NCBI RefSeq assembly: GCF_022524345.1
Contig: NZ_JAKWJU010000002.1
Coordinates: forward strand, 5,060,501 to 5,124,500
Length of the DNA: 64,000 nt
Origin: Streptomyces marispadix
GTDB taxonomy: Bacteria; Actinomycetota; Actinomycetes; Streptomycetales; Streptomycetaceae
Direction of reading: 5' to 3'
The position numbers were made by a program, and so were the translations under genes. Of the stretch, positions 9,483-17,072 are shown one piece after another. The notes under the pieces are model-generated. The model had not been told where the DNA came from, did not search any database, and saw nothing but the letters and a program-made list of their open reading frames with translations. The number at the start of each line of letters is the position of its first letter. Within the stretch, counting starts at the first letter, position 1.

Positions 9483-10382
9483 GTGTCCCGCCGCAGAATC
9501 GGCTTCTGGTACCGCCTTGCCGCGGTTTTGCTGAAACCGCCGCTCTTGGTGTTCTTCAAGCGGGACTGGCGCGGAATGGAACACATTCCGGAAAATGGCG
9601 GCTTTATCACCGTCGTCAATCACAACTCCGCCGTGGACCCGCTTTCCTATGCGCACTTCCAGTACAACACCGGCAGGGTTCCCAGGTTTCTCGCGAAGGT
9701 GAGCCTCTTCAAGAGCGGGTTCGTGGGAACGGCCATGCGCGGCACCGGCCAGATCCCCGTGTTCCGTGAGTCGAAGGACGCCATAGGGGCCTTCCGCGCC
9801 GCGGTCGCGGCCATCGAGAAGGGCGAGTGCGTCGCGTTCTACCCGGAGGGCACGCTCACGCGTGACCCGGGCATGTGGCCGATGAAGGGCAAGACCGGTG
9901 CGGCACGCGTCGCGCTCGAGACGCGGGCGCCCGTCATTCCCGTCGCACAGTGGGGCGCGAATCTCGCGGTGCCCCCGTATCCGAAGCGCGGCGACATCAA
10001 GTTGTTCCCGCGCAAGACACTGATCGTGAAGGCCGGACCGCCCATCGATCTCTCGGAGTTCTACGGCCGGGAACCCACGGCGGCTGTGCTTCGTGAGGTA
10101 ACCGAGCGCATCATGGACGAGATCACGGCACTGCTCTCGGACATCCGTGGAGAGCCCGCGCCGGCCGAACGGTTCGACCACCGCGCCGCCGCACAGCAGG
10201 ACCGTGAGCACGTCCCGCCGCAACAGCAGGCCGACGACGTGCAGCAGCAGCCGGAACACGCAGCCGGCGCAGGTCACACGGCGGACGCCCGGCACACGGC
10301 GAAGGCCGGGCCCGCACAGCGCACCGAACCCGCACAGCACGACACGGCGCCCCCGGGCGGCGCCGGGGAAGAGAACGCGTGA
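9483..10382 (+). CDS. plsC: 1-acyl-sn-glycerol-3-phosphate acyltransferase
   Basis: 299 aa, GTG 9483 with AGGAGATGG upstream. It acylates lysophosphatidic acid to phosphatidic acid at the membrane. The HX4D catalytic motif is NHNSAVD (about residues 43-49) and the glycerophosphate motif is FYPEGT; PVIPVAQWG is the conserved fourth block. Residues from about 228 are a Gln/His/Ala-rich disordered tail. Its stop overlaps gpsA by 4 nt, a natural pair because GpsA makes the glycerol-3-phosphate that starts this pathway. Confidence 0.94.
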   Translation: MSRRRIGFWYRLAAVLLKPPLLVFFKRDWRGMEHIPENGGFITVVNHNSAVDPLSYAHFQYNTGRVPRFLAKVSLFKSGFVGTAMRGTGQIPVFRESKDAIGAFRAAVAAIEKGECVAFYPEGTLTRDPGMWPMKGKTGAARVALETRAPVIPVAQWGANLAVPPYPKRGDIKLFPRKTLIVKAGPPIDLSEFYGREPTAAVLREVTERIMDEITALLSDIRGEPAPAERFDHRAAAQQDREHVPPQQQADDVQQQPEHAAGAGHTADARHTAKAGPAQRTEPAQHDTAPPGGAGEENA

Positions 10383-11380
10383 CGAAAGCCGCCGTATTCG
10401 GCACCGGTTCCTGGGGCACGGCCTTCGCGATGGTGCTCGCCGACGCGGGCTGCGAGGTGACGCTCTGGGGAAGGAGAGCGGAGCTGGCGGAGGCGGTCAA
10501 CGACCGCCGCGTCAATCCCGACTACCTTCCGGGCGTCGAACTCCCGGCAGCCGTACGGGCCACGACGGATCCGGCGGAGGCGGCCGACGGCGCGGAGTTC
10601 ACCGTGCTCGCCGTGCCGTCTCAGACGCTGCGCGGCAATCTCGCCGGCTGGGCGCCGCTGCTGCACCCCGGCACGGTGCTCGTGTCGTTGATGAAGGGCG
10701 TCGAACTCGGCACGGCGAAGCGGATGAGCGAGGTCGTCGAGGAGGTCGCCGGGGTCGGGCGTTCGCGTGTGGCGGTGCTGACGGGGCCCAACCTCGCCAA
10801 GGAGATCGCCGCCCGGCGGCCCGCCGCCTCCGTCGTGGCCTGCACGGACGTCTCCGTGGCGCAGCGTCTCCAGGCGGCCTGCCACACCCCGTACTTCCGC
10901 CCGTACACGAACACCGACGTCGTCGGCTGCGAACTCGGCGGAGCGGTCAAGAACGTGATCGCGCTGGCGGTCGGCATCGCCGACGGCATGGAACTCGGCG
11001 ACAACGCCAAGGCGTCCTTGATCACCCGCGGTCTCGCCGAAACCACGCGCCTGGGGCTGGCGATGGGCGCCGACGCCCATACGTTCGCGGGGCTGGCCGG
11101 CATGGGCGACCTGGTGGCCACTTGCTCCTCGCCGCTCTCCCGCAACCACACCTTCGGCACCAATCTGGGCCGCGGGATGACGCTGGAGGAGACGATCGCG
11201 GTCACACGGCAGACCGCGGAGGGTGTCAAATCGTGCGAGTCCGTACGTGAACTGGCCCGTATCCACGGCGTGGAGATGCCGTTGACGGAGACCGTCGTCG
11301 GCATCGTCCACGACGGCAAGCCGCCGCTCGTGGCGCTGAAGGAGCTGATGTCGCGCAGCGCCAAGGCGGAACGGGTCTGA
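10379..11380 (+). CDS. gpsA: NAD(P)-dependent glycerol-3-phosphate dehydrogenase
   Basis: 333 aa, GTG overlapping the plsC stop. It reduces dihydroxyacetone phosphate to sn-glycerol-3-phosphate for phospholipids. N-terminal Rossmann loop AVFGTGSWGTAFA; conserved LMKGVELGTAKRMSEV, LTGPNLAKEIA and the catalytic lysine region GGAVKNVIALAVGI. The helical C-terminal domain contains GLAGMGDLVATC. Normal length. Confidence 0.97.
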   Translation: MTKAAVFGTGSWGTAFAMVLADAGCEVTLWGRRAELAEAVNDRRVNPDYLPGVELPAAVRATTDPAEAADGAEFTVLAVPSQTLRGNLAGWAPLLHPGTVLVSLMKGVELGTAKRMSEVVEEVAGVGRSRVAVLTGPNLAKEIAARRPAASVVACTDVSVAQRLQAACHTPYFRPYTNTDVVGCELGGAVKNVIALAVGIADGMELGDNAKASLITRGLAETTRLGLAMGADAHTFAGLAGMGDLVATCSSPLSRNHTFGTNLGRGMTLEETIAVTRQTAEGVKSCESVRELARIHGVEMPLTETVVGIVHDGKPPLVALKELMSRSAKAERV

Positions 11381-11701
11381 GCGTTCGCGTGCCTCGCGCC
11401 TGGGCGCGGCCGCCTGGACCACCGTGCGCTCGGCCGCCCGCGTCCCGTGTTCGTGTTCAGCGTTCGTGCCCCGGCGTTCGTGCCCCGGCGTACGTGTTCC
11501 GACGTTCGTGTTCTTTCGTTCTTCTTCCGGGCGTTCGTTTTCCGGGTGTTGGTGTCCCCGTCCTCGTACTCCCCGCGCGCAGAAGGGAGTTGAGGCCGGA
11601 GGGCTTCGGTCCGCCGGGCCGTGGGGGCCCGGGACGGCGGTGGCGACGCGGCGTCCGCGGACCCTGACGCGTATGCGGCCAGGCGGTACAGTCGACGCGA
11701 T
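11381..11701 (+). repeat. gpsA-ddlA gap with about 14-nt tandem repeat
   Basis: The 321-bp gap contains roughly six to seven degenerate copies of a 14-15 nt unit (consensus GCGTTCGTGCCCCG) from about 11446 to 11545; two adjacent copies are exact and later ones drift toward CGTTCTTCTTCCGG. Strand-biased C/T composition. No protein is supported here; the ddlA promoter is at its right end. Confidence 0.75.
11664..11692 (+). promoter_or_regulatory. Candidate ddlA promoter (leaderless transcript)
   Basis: CTGACG (11664-11669), 17-nt spacer, TACAGT (11687-11692). The ATG of ddlA at 11702 lies 9 nt past the -10 box, so transcription would start at or next to the start codon; no ribosome site is visible, as expected for a leaderless mRNA. 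Confidence 0.6.
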
Positions 11702-12838
11702 ATGAGCAGCCAGAGCCCCTCCCGCAAGCCCCGTGTCGCCGTCGTGTTCGGCGGCCGCAGCTCCGAGCACGCGATCTCCGTGGTCACGGCGGGTGCCGTG
11801 CTCGGCGCGATCGACCGCGACAAGTACGAGGTACTGCCCATCGGCATCACCGCCGACGGCCGCTGGGCACTGACGGCGGACGAACCCGAGCGTATGGCGA
11901 TCGAGAACCGCAGGCTCCCGAGCGTCTCCGAACTCGCCGACTCGCAGCCCGGCGGCGTACTGCTGCCGCTCGAACCGGGCAACCGCGAGGTCACGTACCA
12001 CGAGCAGGGTTCCGTGCCCAAGGCGCTCGGCGAGGTCGACGTCGTCTTCCCCGTGCTGCACGGACCTTACGGCGAGGACGGCACCCTCCAGGGGCTGCTG
12101 GAGCTGTCCGGAGTGCCCTATGTCGGCGCGGGAGTGCTGGCGTCGGCGGTCGGCATGGACAAGGAGTACATGAAGCGCGTCTTCGCCTCCTTCGGCCTGC
12201 CGGTCGGCCCGTATGTGGCGATCCGGCCCCGTGAGTGGCGTACGGACCCGGGTGCGGCCCGCAAGCGGATCGTGGACCTTGCGGGGGAGCACGGCTGGCC
12301 GCTGTTCGTAAAGCCCGCACGCGGCGGTTCGTCGATGGGCATCACGAAGGTCGACGACATCGGCGGCCTGGACGACGCGGTGGCCGAGGCGCAGCGCCAC
12401 GACCCGAAGGTGATCGTCGAATCGCTGCTGAACGGGCGCGAGATCGAGTGCGGGGTGCTGGAGTTCGAGGACGGGCCGCGTGCGAGCGTGCCCGCCGAGA
12501 TCCCGCCCGTGAGCGCGCACGACTTCTACGACTTCGAGGCCAAGTACATCGATTCGGCGTCCGGGATCGTGCCCGCGCCGCTGACCCCCGAGCAGACGGA
12601 ACGCGTGCAGGAACTGGCCGTGCTGGCCTTCGAGGCGGCGTCCTGCGAGGGCCTGGTGCGGGCCGACTTCTTCCTCACCGGGAGCGGCGAGTTCGTCATC
12701 AACGAGATCAACACGATGCCGGGCTTCACGCCGATCTCGATGTATCCGCGGATGTGGCAGAAGAGCGGAGTGAGCTACGCGGAGCTGGTGGACCGGCTCA
12801 TCCAGGCGGCGCTGAACCGCGAGACGGGCCTTCGGTAG
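11702..12838 (+). CDS. ddlA: D-alanine--D-alanine ligase
   Basis: 378 aa from ATG 11702. An ATP-grasp enzyme joining two D-Ala for peptidoglycan. Motifs: VVFGGRSSEHAISV at the N-terminus, LHGPYGEDGTLQG, ATP-binding FVKPARGGSSMGI, and the omega loop HDFYDFEAKYID. The tyrosine-bearing omega loop is the D-Ala:D-Ala type, not the D-lactate (vancomycin-resistance) type. The C-terminal NEINTMPGFTPISMYP holds the Mg ligands. Confidence 0.96.
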   Translation: MSSQSPSRKPRVAVVFGGRSSEHAISVVTAGAVLGAIDRDKYEVLPIGITADGRWALTADEPERMAIENRRLPSVSELADSQPGGVLLPLEPGNREVTYHEQGSVPKALGEVDVVFPVLHGPYGEDGTLQGLLELSGVPYVGAGVLASAVGMDKEYMKRVFASFGLPVGPYVAIRPREWRTDPGAARKRIVDLAGEHGWPLFVKPARGGSSMGITKVDDIGGLDDAVAEAQRHDPKVIVESLLNGREIECGVLEFEDGPRASVPAEIPPVSAHDFYDFEAKYIDSASGIVPAPLTPEQTERVQELAVLAFEAASCEGLVRADFFLTGSGEFVINEINTMPGFTPISMYPRMWQKSGVSYAELVDRLIQAALNRETGLR

Positions 12839-12889
12839 CGGGGTCTTCGCCTGGCGGGGGCTCGGGCGGGGGCTTCGGTCGCGGCGCAT

Positions 12890-12907
12890 CGCTGCGGAGC
12901 CGCAGCG
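12890..12907. terminator. Hairpin between convergent ddlA and the DUF3515 gene
   Basis: CGCTGCGG and CCGCAGCG with a 2-nt gap, in the 121-bp convergent gap; probably a bidirectional terminator. Confidence 0.5.
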
Positions 12908-12959
12908 CAGGCACGCCGCGTGCGTACGCGGGCGGAGGCGGCGGGTGCCGGGGCGCCGT

Positions 12960-13469
12960 TCAGGAACGCCTCGGCACCGAGGAACGTATCGATTCGGCCA
13001 GATCCGGCAGGGCGTTGACCTCCGGCGCGTACTCGCCGGGCACGGTCAGTTCGACGTTCGCGACGCGGTCGGTGGTGGTGAAGCGGTAGCCGTCGTCACG
13101 GCGTTCCAGCAGCCAGGAGACACCGTTGACTTCCGCCGCCTCCGCCGTGGGGTTGTAATGTTCACTACCGGGCGAGAGCTTCTCGGGGCGCGGCACACCA
13201 CAGCGCATCTCGATGGCCGGATCGCCCCACGCCGCGGTGTACTTCGAGGCGGGATCGAGCGTGATCCGCTGCTGCCCGTCCACGCGCTCCGGCAGCCGGT
13301 CGTGCAGCGACCGGCACGTCTCGGCGGCCTCGCCGGAGGGGCTGGGCGCCGCCGGGCCGCTGTCGTCCGCCGTACAGCCCGCCGCCGCCAGCACGGCGGC
13401 CGCGGTGAAGGCGGTGACGGTGGTGGCGGCGGTGACTGCGGAGGAGGCCCGGGGGAGGGAGAAGCTCAC
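12960..13469 (-). CDS. DUF3515-family lipoprotein
   Basis: 169 aa. The N-terminus is a lipoprotein signal: arginine, a hydrophobic stretch, then lipobox LAAAGC with Cys at about residue 32. The mature part keeps the DUF3515 pattern: ETCRSLHDRLPE, DPASKYTAAWGDPAIEMRCGVPRP, VNGVSWLLER, and a C-terminal TVPGEYAPEVNALPDLAESI. The two cysteines could form a disulfide outside the membrane. Next to it is an Lrp-like gene in the same direction. The family is actinobacterial and of unknown function. Confidence 0.88.
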   Translation of the reverse strand: MSFSLPRASSAVTAATTVTAFTAAAVLAAAGCTADDSGPAAPSPSGEAAETCRSLHDRLPERVDGQQRITLDPASKYTAAWGDPAIEMRCGVPRPEKLSPGSEHYNPTAEAAEVNGVSWLLERRDDGYRFTTTDRVANVELTVPGEYAPEVNALPDLAESIRSSVPRRS

Positions 13470-13489
13470 CGGGCGAGCATACGGGGGAG

Positions 13490-13723
13490 CTAGAGATGAA
13501 CGATCGGACAGGTCAGAGTCCGGGTGATGCCGTCCACTTGCTGGATCTTGGCGACGACCATGCGCCCGAGTTCGTCGACGGTGTCGGACTGCGCACGCAC
13601 GATCACGTCGTACGGTCCGGTCACGTCCTCCGCCTGAAGAATCCCCGGAAGCTTCGCGATGACGTCGGCGACGGTCGATGCCTTGCCGACCTCGGTCTGG
13701 ATCAGGATGTACGCCTGTACCAC
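13490..13723 (-). CDS. Stand-alone Lrp/AsnC ligand-binding (RAM) domain protein
   Basis: 77 aa (MVQAYILIQTEVGKASTVADVIAKLPG...). The sequence is a complete alpha-beta RAM/ACT-like domain (GPYDVIVRAQSDTVDELGRMVVAKIQQVDGITRTLTC) without any DNA-binding helix. Such proteins oligomerise and bind amino acids, and may act as effectors or as partners of full Lrp regulators. Located 20 bp upstream of the DUF3515 gene on the same strand. Confidence 0.88.
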   Translation of the reverse strand: MVQAYILIQTEVGKASTVADVIAKLPGILQAEDVTGPYDVIVRAQSDTVDELGRMVVAKIQQVDGITRTLTCPIVHL

Positions 13724-13899
13724 GGAACCTCCAGGGCGGCTACGAGGATCATGGGAGGAAAGGGATCGTCACGGTACCGCGTAGCCGCTACCGGGCGGGA
13801 GACCCACAGCACAGCCCGTGACGGCGGATCGACGCCGTCGGCGGCGAACAGGACCGGTGCGGGGGCCGGGCAGAGGGAGACAGGCGAAAGGGCGCAGCG

Positions 13900-14916
13900 A
13901 TGCATCTGAGCGGGGAGTACCGCGGCGGCCGGCCGCGGACGCCCGGCACCGTCGGCGAACTCGGAGAGTTCGGCCTGATCCGGGAGTTGACGTCCCGGCT
14001 GCCCACGACGCCCGCCGTACGCGTCGGGCCGGGCGACGACGCGGCCGTGGTCTCCGCGCCCGACCGCAGAGTCGTCGCCACGACCGACATCCTGCTGGAG
14101 GGGCAGCACTTCCGGCGCGACTGGTCCACGGCGTACGACGTGGGCCGCAAGGCCGCCGCGGAGAACCTCGCCGACATCGCGGCGATGGGGGCCGTGCCCA
14201 CGGCGCTGCTGCTGGGGCTGGTCGTCCCCGCCGAACTCCCCGCGAACTGGCCCACGGAACTCATGGACGGCATCCGCGACGAGGCGCAGGTGGCCGCCGC
14301 GGCCGTCGTCGGCGGAGACGTCGTGCGGGGCGCGACGATCACCGTCTCCGTCACCGCACTCGGCGATCTGCGCAACAGGGAGCCGGTCACGCGCTCAGGG
14401 GCCAGGCCCGGCGACGTGGTGGCGGTCACCGGCTGGCTGGGCTGGTCCGCGGCGGGGCACGCGGTGCTCTCGCGCGGATTCCGCTCGCCTCGCGCGTTCG
14501 TCGAGGCGCACCGGCGGCCCGAACCGCCGTACCACGCGGGCCCGGCGGCGGCGGAGCTCGGCGCGACCGCGATGACGGACGTGAGCGACGGCCTGGTGGC
14601 CGACCTCGGTCATGTCGCGGTCGCCAGCAAGGTCCGTATCGATCTTCGTTCACGCGATCTCGACGTGCCCGCGCAGATGTCGGACATCGGCAGGGCGGTG
14701 GGCGTCGATCCGCTGCACTGGGTGCTCACCGGCGGCGAGGATCACGCACTCGTGGCCACGTTCCCGAGCGATACGAAACTCCCCGCGCGCTGGCGGAAGA
14801 TCGGCGAGGTGCAGGCACCTGCCGCGCAGCCGCAGGTGACCGTGGACGGTGCGCCGTGGGAGCGGGCCGGTGGCTGGGACCACTTCGGCAGCGACGGGAG
14901 CGGCGACGGCACCTGA
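13900..14916 (+). CDS. thiL: Thiamine-monophosphate kinase
   Basis: 338 aa, ATG 13900. It phosphorylates thiamine phosphate to thiamine pyrophosphate, the cofactor form. Motifs: GELGEFGLI at the N-terminus, VGPGDDAAVV with metal-binding aspartates, TTDILLEGQHF, NLADIAAMGA, GGDVVRG, and MTDVSDGLVADLGH. PurM-like fold, usual length. thiD lies downstream after a 318-bp gap. Confidence 0.96.
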   Translation: MHLSGEYRGGRPRTPGTVGELGEFGLIRELTSRLPTTPAVRVGPGDDAAVVSAPDRRVVATTDILLEGQHFRRDWSTAYDVGRKAAAENLADIAAMGAVPTALLLGLVVPAELPANWPTELMDGIRDEAQVAAAAVVGGDVVRGATITVSVTALGDLRNREPVTRSGARPGDVVAVTGWLGWSAAGHAVLSRGFRSPRAFVEAHRRPEPPYHAGPAAAELGATAMTDVSDGLVADLGHVAVASKVRIDLRSRDLDVPAQMSDIGRAVGVDPLHWVLTGGEDHALVATFPSDTKLPARWRKIGEVQAPAAQPQVTVDGAPWERAGGWDHFGSDGSGDGT

Positions 14917-15234
14917 GCGCGTCCGTCTGGCGTCCGCCGGGCGTCCGTCTGACGTGGGTCCGGGTCCGGGGTCCGGGCTCCGCGAGCCCGCGCGGCGCGT
15001 GTGTGCTCGTAAGACCCCTGGTGTGACTGGGAGTTGGGGCGGTTCCGTGGCAGTGCGGTCCCGGTCCGCTCCGGGGTGGGGGAGACGGGATTCGCGGTGC
15101 GCGGTGGGGGTTCGTGGTTCGCGGCTCGCGGTTCGTGAACCCTCAGGTACGCCGGGTGCCCAAGTCCCCTTGTCCGCGGGAGCGTCGGTCCCGGGCCTCG
15201 TGTGTTTCCTGGACGTACGACTACGTTTGTGCGC
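14917..15234 (+). other. thiL-thiD gap
   Basis: 318 bp. It contains imperfect repeats of CGTCCGTCTG and of a GGTTCGCGGCTCGC-like unit (about 15110-15140). No TPP riboswitch motif (CTGAGA or the conserved GATG core) was found. A thiD frame reaching 15202 exists but the start at 15235 is preferred. No gene supported. Confidence 0.55.
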
Positions 15235-16182
15235 ATGGAGACGAATGCCGCACGCGAGACGAGTGCCGCCCGCGAACGGAGTGCCGCGCACCCCGCGCCG
15301 CCCAGGGTGCTGACCGTCGCCGGTTCGGACTCGGGCGGCGGGGCGGGCATCCAGGCCGATCTGAAGACGATGCTGGCGCTGGGCACTCACGGGATGAGCG
15401 TCGTGGCCGCGGTGACCGCGCAGAACTCCCTGGGCGTGCAGGGCTATTGGGAGCTTCCGGCGGAGGCCGTGCGTGCGCAGTTCCGCAGCGTCGCCGACGA
15501 CATCGGCATTGAGGCCGCCAAGACCGGAATGCTGGCGTCCGCCGAACTGGTCGAGACCGTGGCCGAACTCCTCGCGGAACTGCGGGCTCCCGTGGTCGTG
15601 GACCCGGTGGGCGTCTCCAAGCACGGCGACTCGCTGCTCGCCCAGGACGCGCTGGACTCCGTACGCACCAAGCTCCTGCCGACGGCCACGGTCGCCACCC
15701 CCAACCTCGACGAGGTCGCCCAGCTCACCGGCGTACGGGTCAGGGACGAAGCGGGCCTGAGGGAGGCCGCGGCGGCGGTGCTGTCGTACGGGCCGCGATG
15801 GGCACTGATCAAGGGCGGTCATCTGGGGGCGGACGACGGGTCCGACGACGGGGGCGGCGGTGCGGACGGCCGAGGTGCAGGCGGCCGAGGTGCGGGCGGC
15901 CATCGCCGGGACTCGCACGACACGGGCGGCGAGGCCGTCGATCTGCTCACGAACGGCGACGAGGAGCACTGGCTGCGGGCACCGCGCTACGACAACCGCC
16001 ATACGCACGGCACCGGTTGCACCCTCGCGAGCGCACTCGCGGCGGGCCTGGCGCGCGGCCTGTCCGTACCGGAGGCGGCGCAGGCGGCCAAGGAGTATGT
16101 GACGGGTGCGATCGCGGCCGGATTCCCGCTGGGGGCGGGCCTGGGGCCGGTGGACCACGGTTGGCGGCTGCGGGGGAGCTGA
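15235..16182 (+). CDS. thiD: Hydroxymethylpyrimidine (phosphate) kinase
   Basis: 315 aa from ATG 15235; an in-frame ATG at 15202 would add 11 residues. It phosphorylates HMP and HMP-P in thiamine synthesis. Ribokinase-fold markers: [46 protein letters not shown] (other ThiDs have DPVMVAKSG), ATPNLDEV, and the anion hole [15 protein letters not shown] Gly/Asp/Arg-rich insertion of about 33 residues (nt 15832-15930) interrupts the region after LIKGGH; it comes from G-rich repeat expansion and probably forms a surface loop. Confidence 0.95.
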   Translation: METNAARETSAARERSAAHPAPPRVLTVAGSDSGGGAGIQADLKTMLALGTHGMSVVAAVTAQNSLGVQGYWELPAEAVRAQFRSVADDIGIEAAKTGMLASAELVETVAELLAELRAPVVVDPVGVSKHGDSLLAQDALDSVRTKLLPTATVATPNLDEVAQLTGVRVRDEAGLREAAAAVLSYGPRWALIKGGHLGADDGSDDGGGGADGRGAGGRGAGGHRRDSHDTGGEAVDLLTNGDEEHWLRAPRYDNRHTHGTGCTLASALAAGLARGLSVPEAAQAAKEYVTGAIAAGFPLGAGLGPVDHGWRLRGS

Positions 16183-16320
16183 GTCCGGTGCCGGTGCCGG
16201 TGCCGTAGCCGGGGTCAGGATCGTGACCGGGGCCGGTCGGGACCGGGCTTCGGAATCGCCGCCCCTGCATGGCAGTTGGGGCCGCGGGCAGGCGGAGTCC
16301 ATGTGGGCAGGTACGCGAGA

Positions 16321-16349
16321 AGCCGGTCCGTCGTCGTGACGGACCGGCT
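16321..16349. terminator. Bidirectional terminator between thiD and rpmB
   Basis: Perfect 12-bp inverted repeat AGCCGGTCCGTC (16321-16332) and GACGGACCGGCT (16338-16349), loop GTCGT, in the convergent gap. Confidence 0.75.
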
Positions 16350-16470
16350 CCGTAAGCAACCAGCGAGGTGGCCGCGCAGTCGGCGCCTCGTCAGCGCCGG
16401 TTGAGGGCGCCTTCCGGGCCCCAGGGCCCAGGACGAGGGCGCCGCCCGGGCCGCGGAGGCCCAGGCGGAG

Positions 16471-16656
16471 TCAGCGCGAGACCTTGCCGGCCTTGATGCA
16501 CGAGGTGCAGGCGTTGAGGCGCTTCGGCGTCCCGTTGACCACTGCACGGACGCGCTGGATGTTCGGGTTCCAGCGGCGCGGGGTGCGGCGGTGCGAGTGG
16601 GAGATGCTGTTGCCGAAGCCCGGCCCCTTGCCGCAGACGTCGCAGTTGGCAGCCAC
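16471..16656 (-). CDS. rpmB: 50S ribosomal protein L28, zinc-ribbon form
   Basis: 61 aa, GTG at 16656 with GGAG 7 nt upstream. L28 sits near the E site of the large subunit. [20 protein letters not shown] is the family signature. CDVCGKG near the N-terminus and CTSC near the end give the four cysteines of a zinc ribbon, so this is the zinc-binding (C+) form. Confidence 0.96.
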   Translation of the reverse strand: MAANCDVCGKGPGFGNSISHSHRRTPRRWNPNIQRVRAVVNGTPKRLNACTSCIKAGKVSR

Positions 16657-16917
16657 GGGTCACTCCAAAGACTTCAGATGCATGTACGGAAAATCCCGGC
16701 GACGCAGGCACAGTGAGCGACCGGCACTGCCAGGGAATGATTGACGCCCGATACTCATCAGGCAACCGGGGCAGCATACAACGCCTGCTCATCAACAGCG
16801 AAACCAGCCCATGAGCGCTCCCGGGCGCTCTGGCCCCGGCTGCCCGGCACCGTCCCACCATCGGCACCTCCTGCGGGTTCCGCTCCGCATGCCTGCGGTG
16901 CTCTCATCTAGCCTTCG

Positions 16918-17001
16918 GTAGCCGTAGCCGTAGCCGTAGCCGTAGCCGTAGCCGTAGCCGTAGCCGTAGCCGTAGCCGCAGCCGCAGCCGCAGCCGCAGC
17001 C
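16918..17001 (+). repeat. Hexanucleotide microsatellite (GTAGCC)10 (GCAGCC)4
   Basis: Ten perfect GTAGCC units (16918-16977) followed by four GCAGCC units (16978-17001), ending 71 bp before the GTG of the DAK2-domain gene. It fills much of the 416-bp gap between divergent rpmB and the DAK2 gene, otherwise without a gene. The minus-strand translation (Gly-Tyr repeats) is an artefact of the repeat. Confidence 0.97.
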
Positions 17002-17072
17002 GTCCGTCGTGCTCGTCGCGGACGGGGCCCGTGCAGGCCGTAGACGGGACACAGACCGGAGGAGGTCCTCAC

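Noticed and set aside
10274..12889. 871-aa minus-strand open frame across gpsA and ddlA
   Set aside because: Frame opposite two well-supported genes; composition is the Arg/Gln/Gly-rich pattern of a high-GC shadow and no motif is recognisable.
14917..15234. TPP riboswitch upstream of thiD
   Set aside because: The conserved CTGAGA and related core bases are not present in the gap, nor before thiL.
16792..17052. Minus-strand frame encoding Gly-Tyr repeats
   Set aside because: It is only the translation of the GTAGCC microsatellite.
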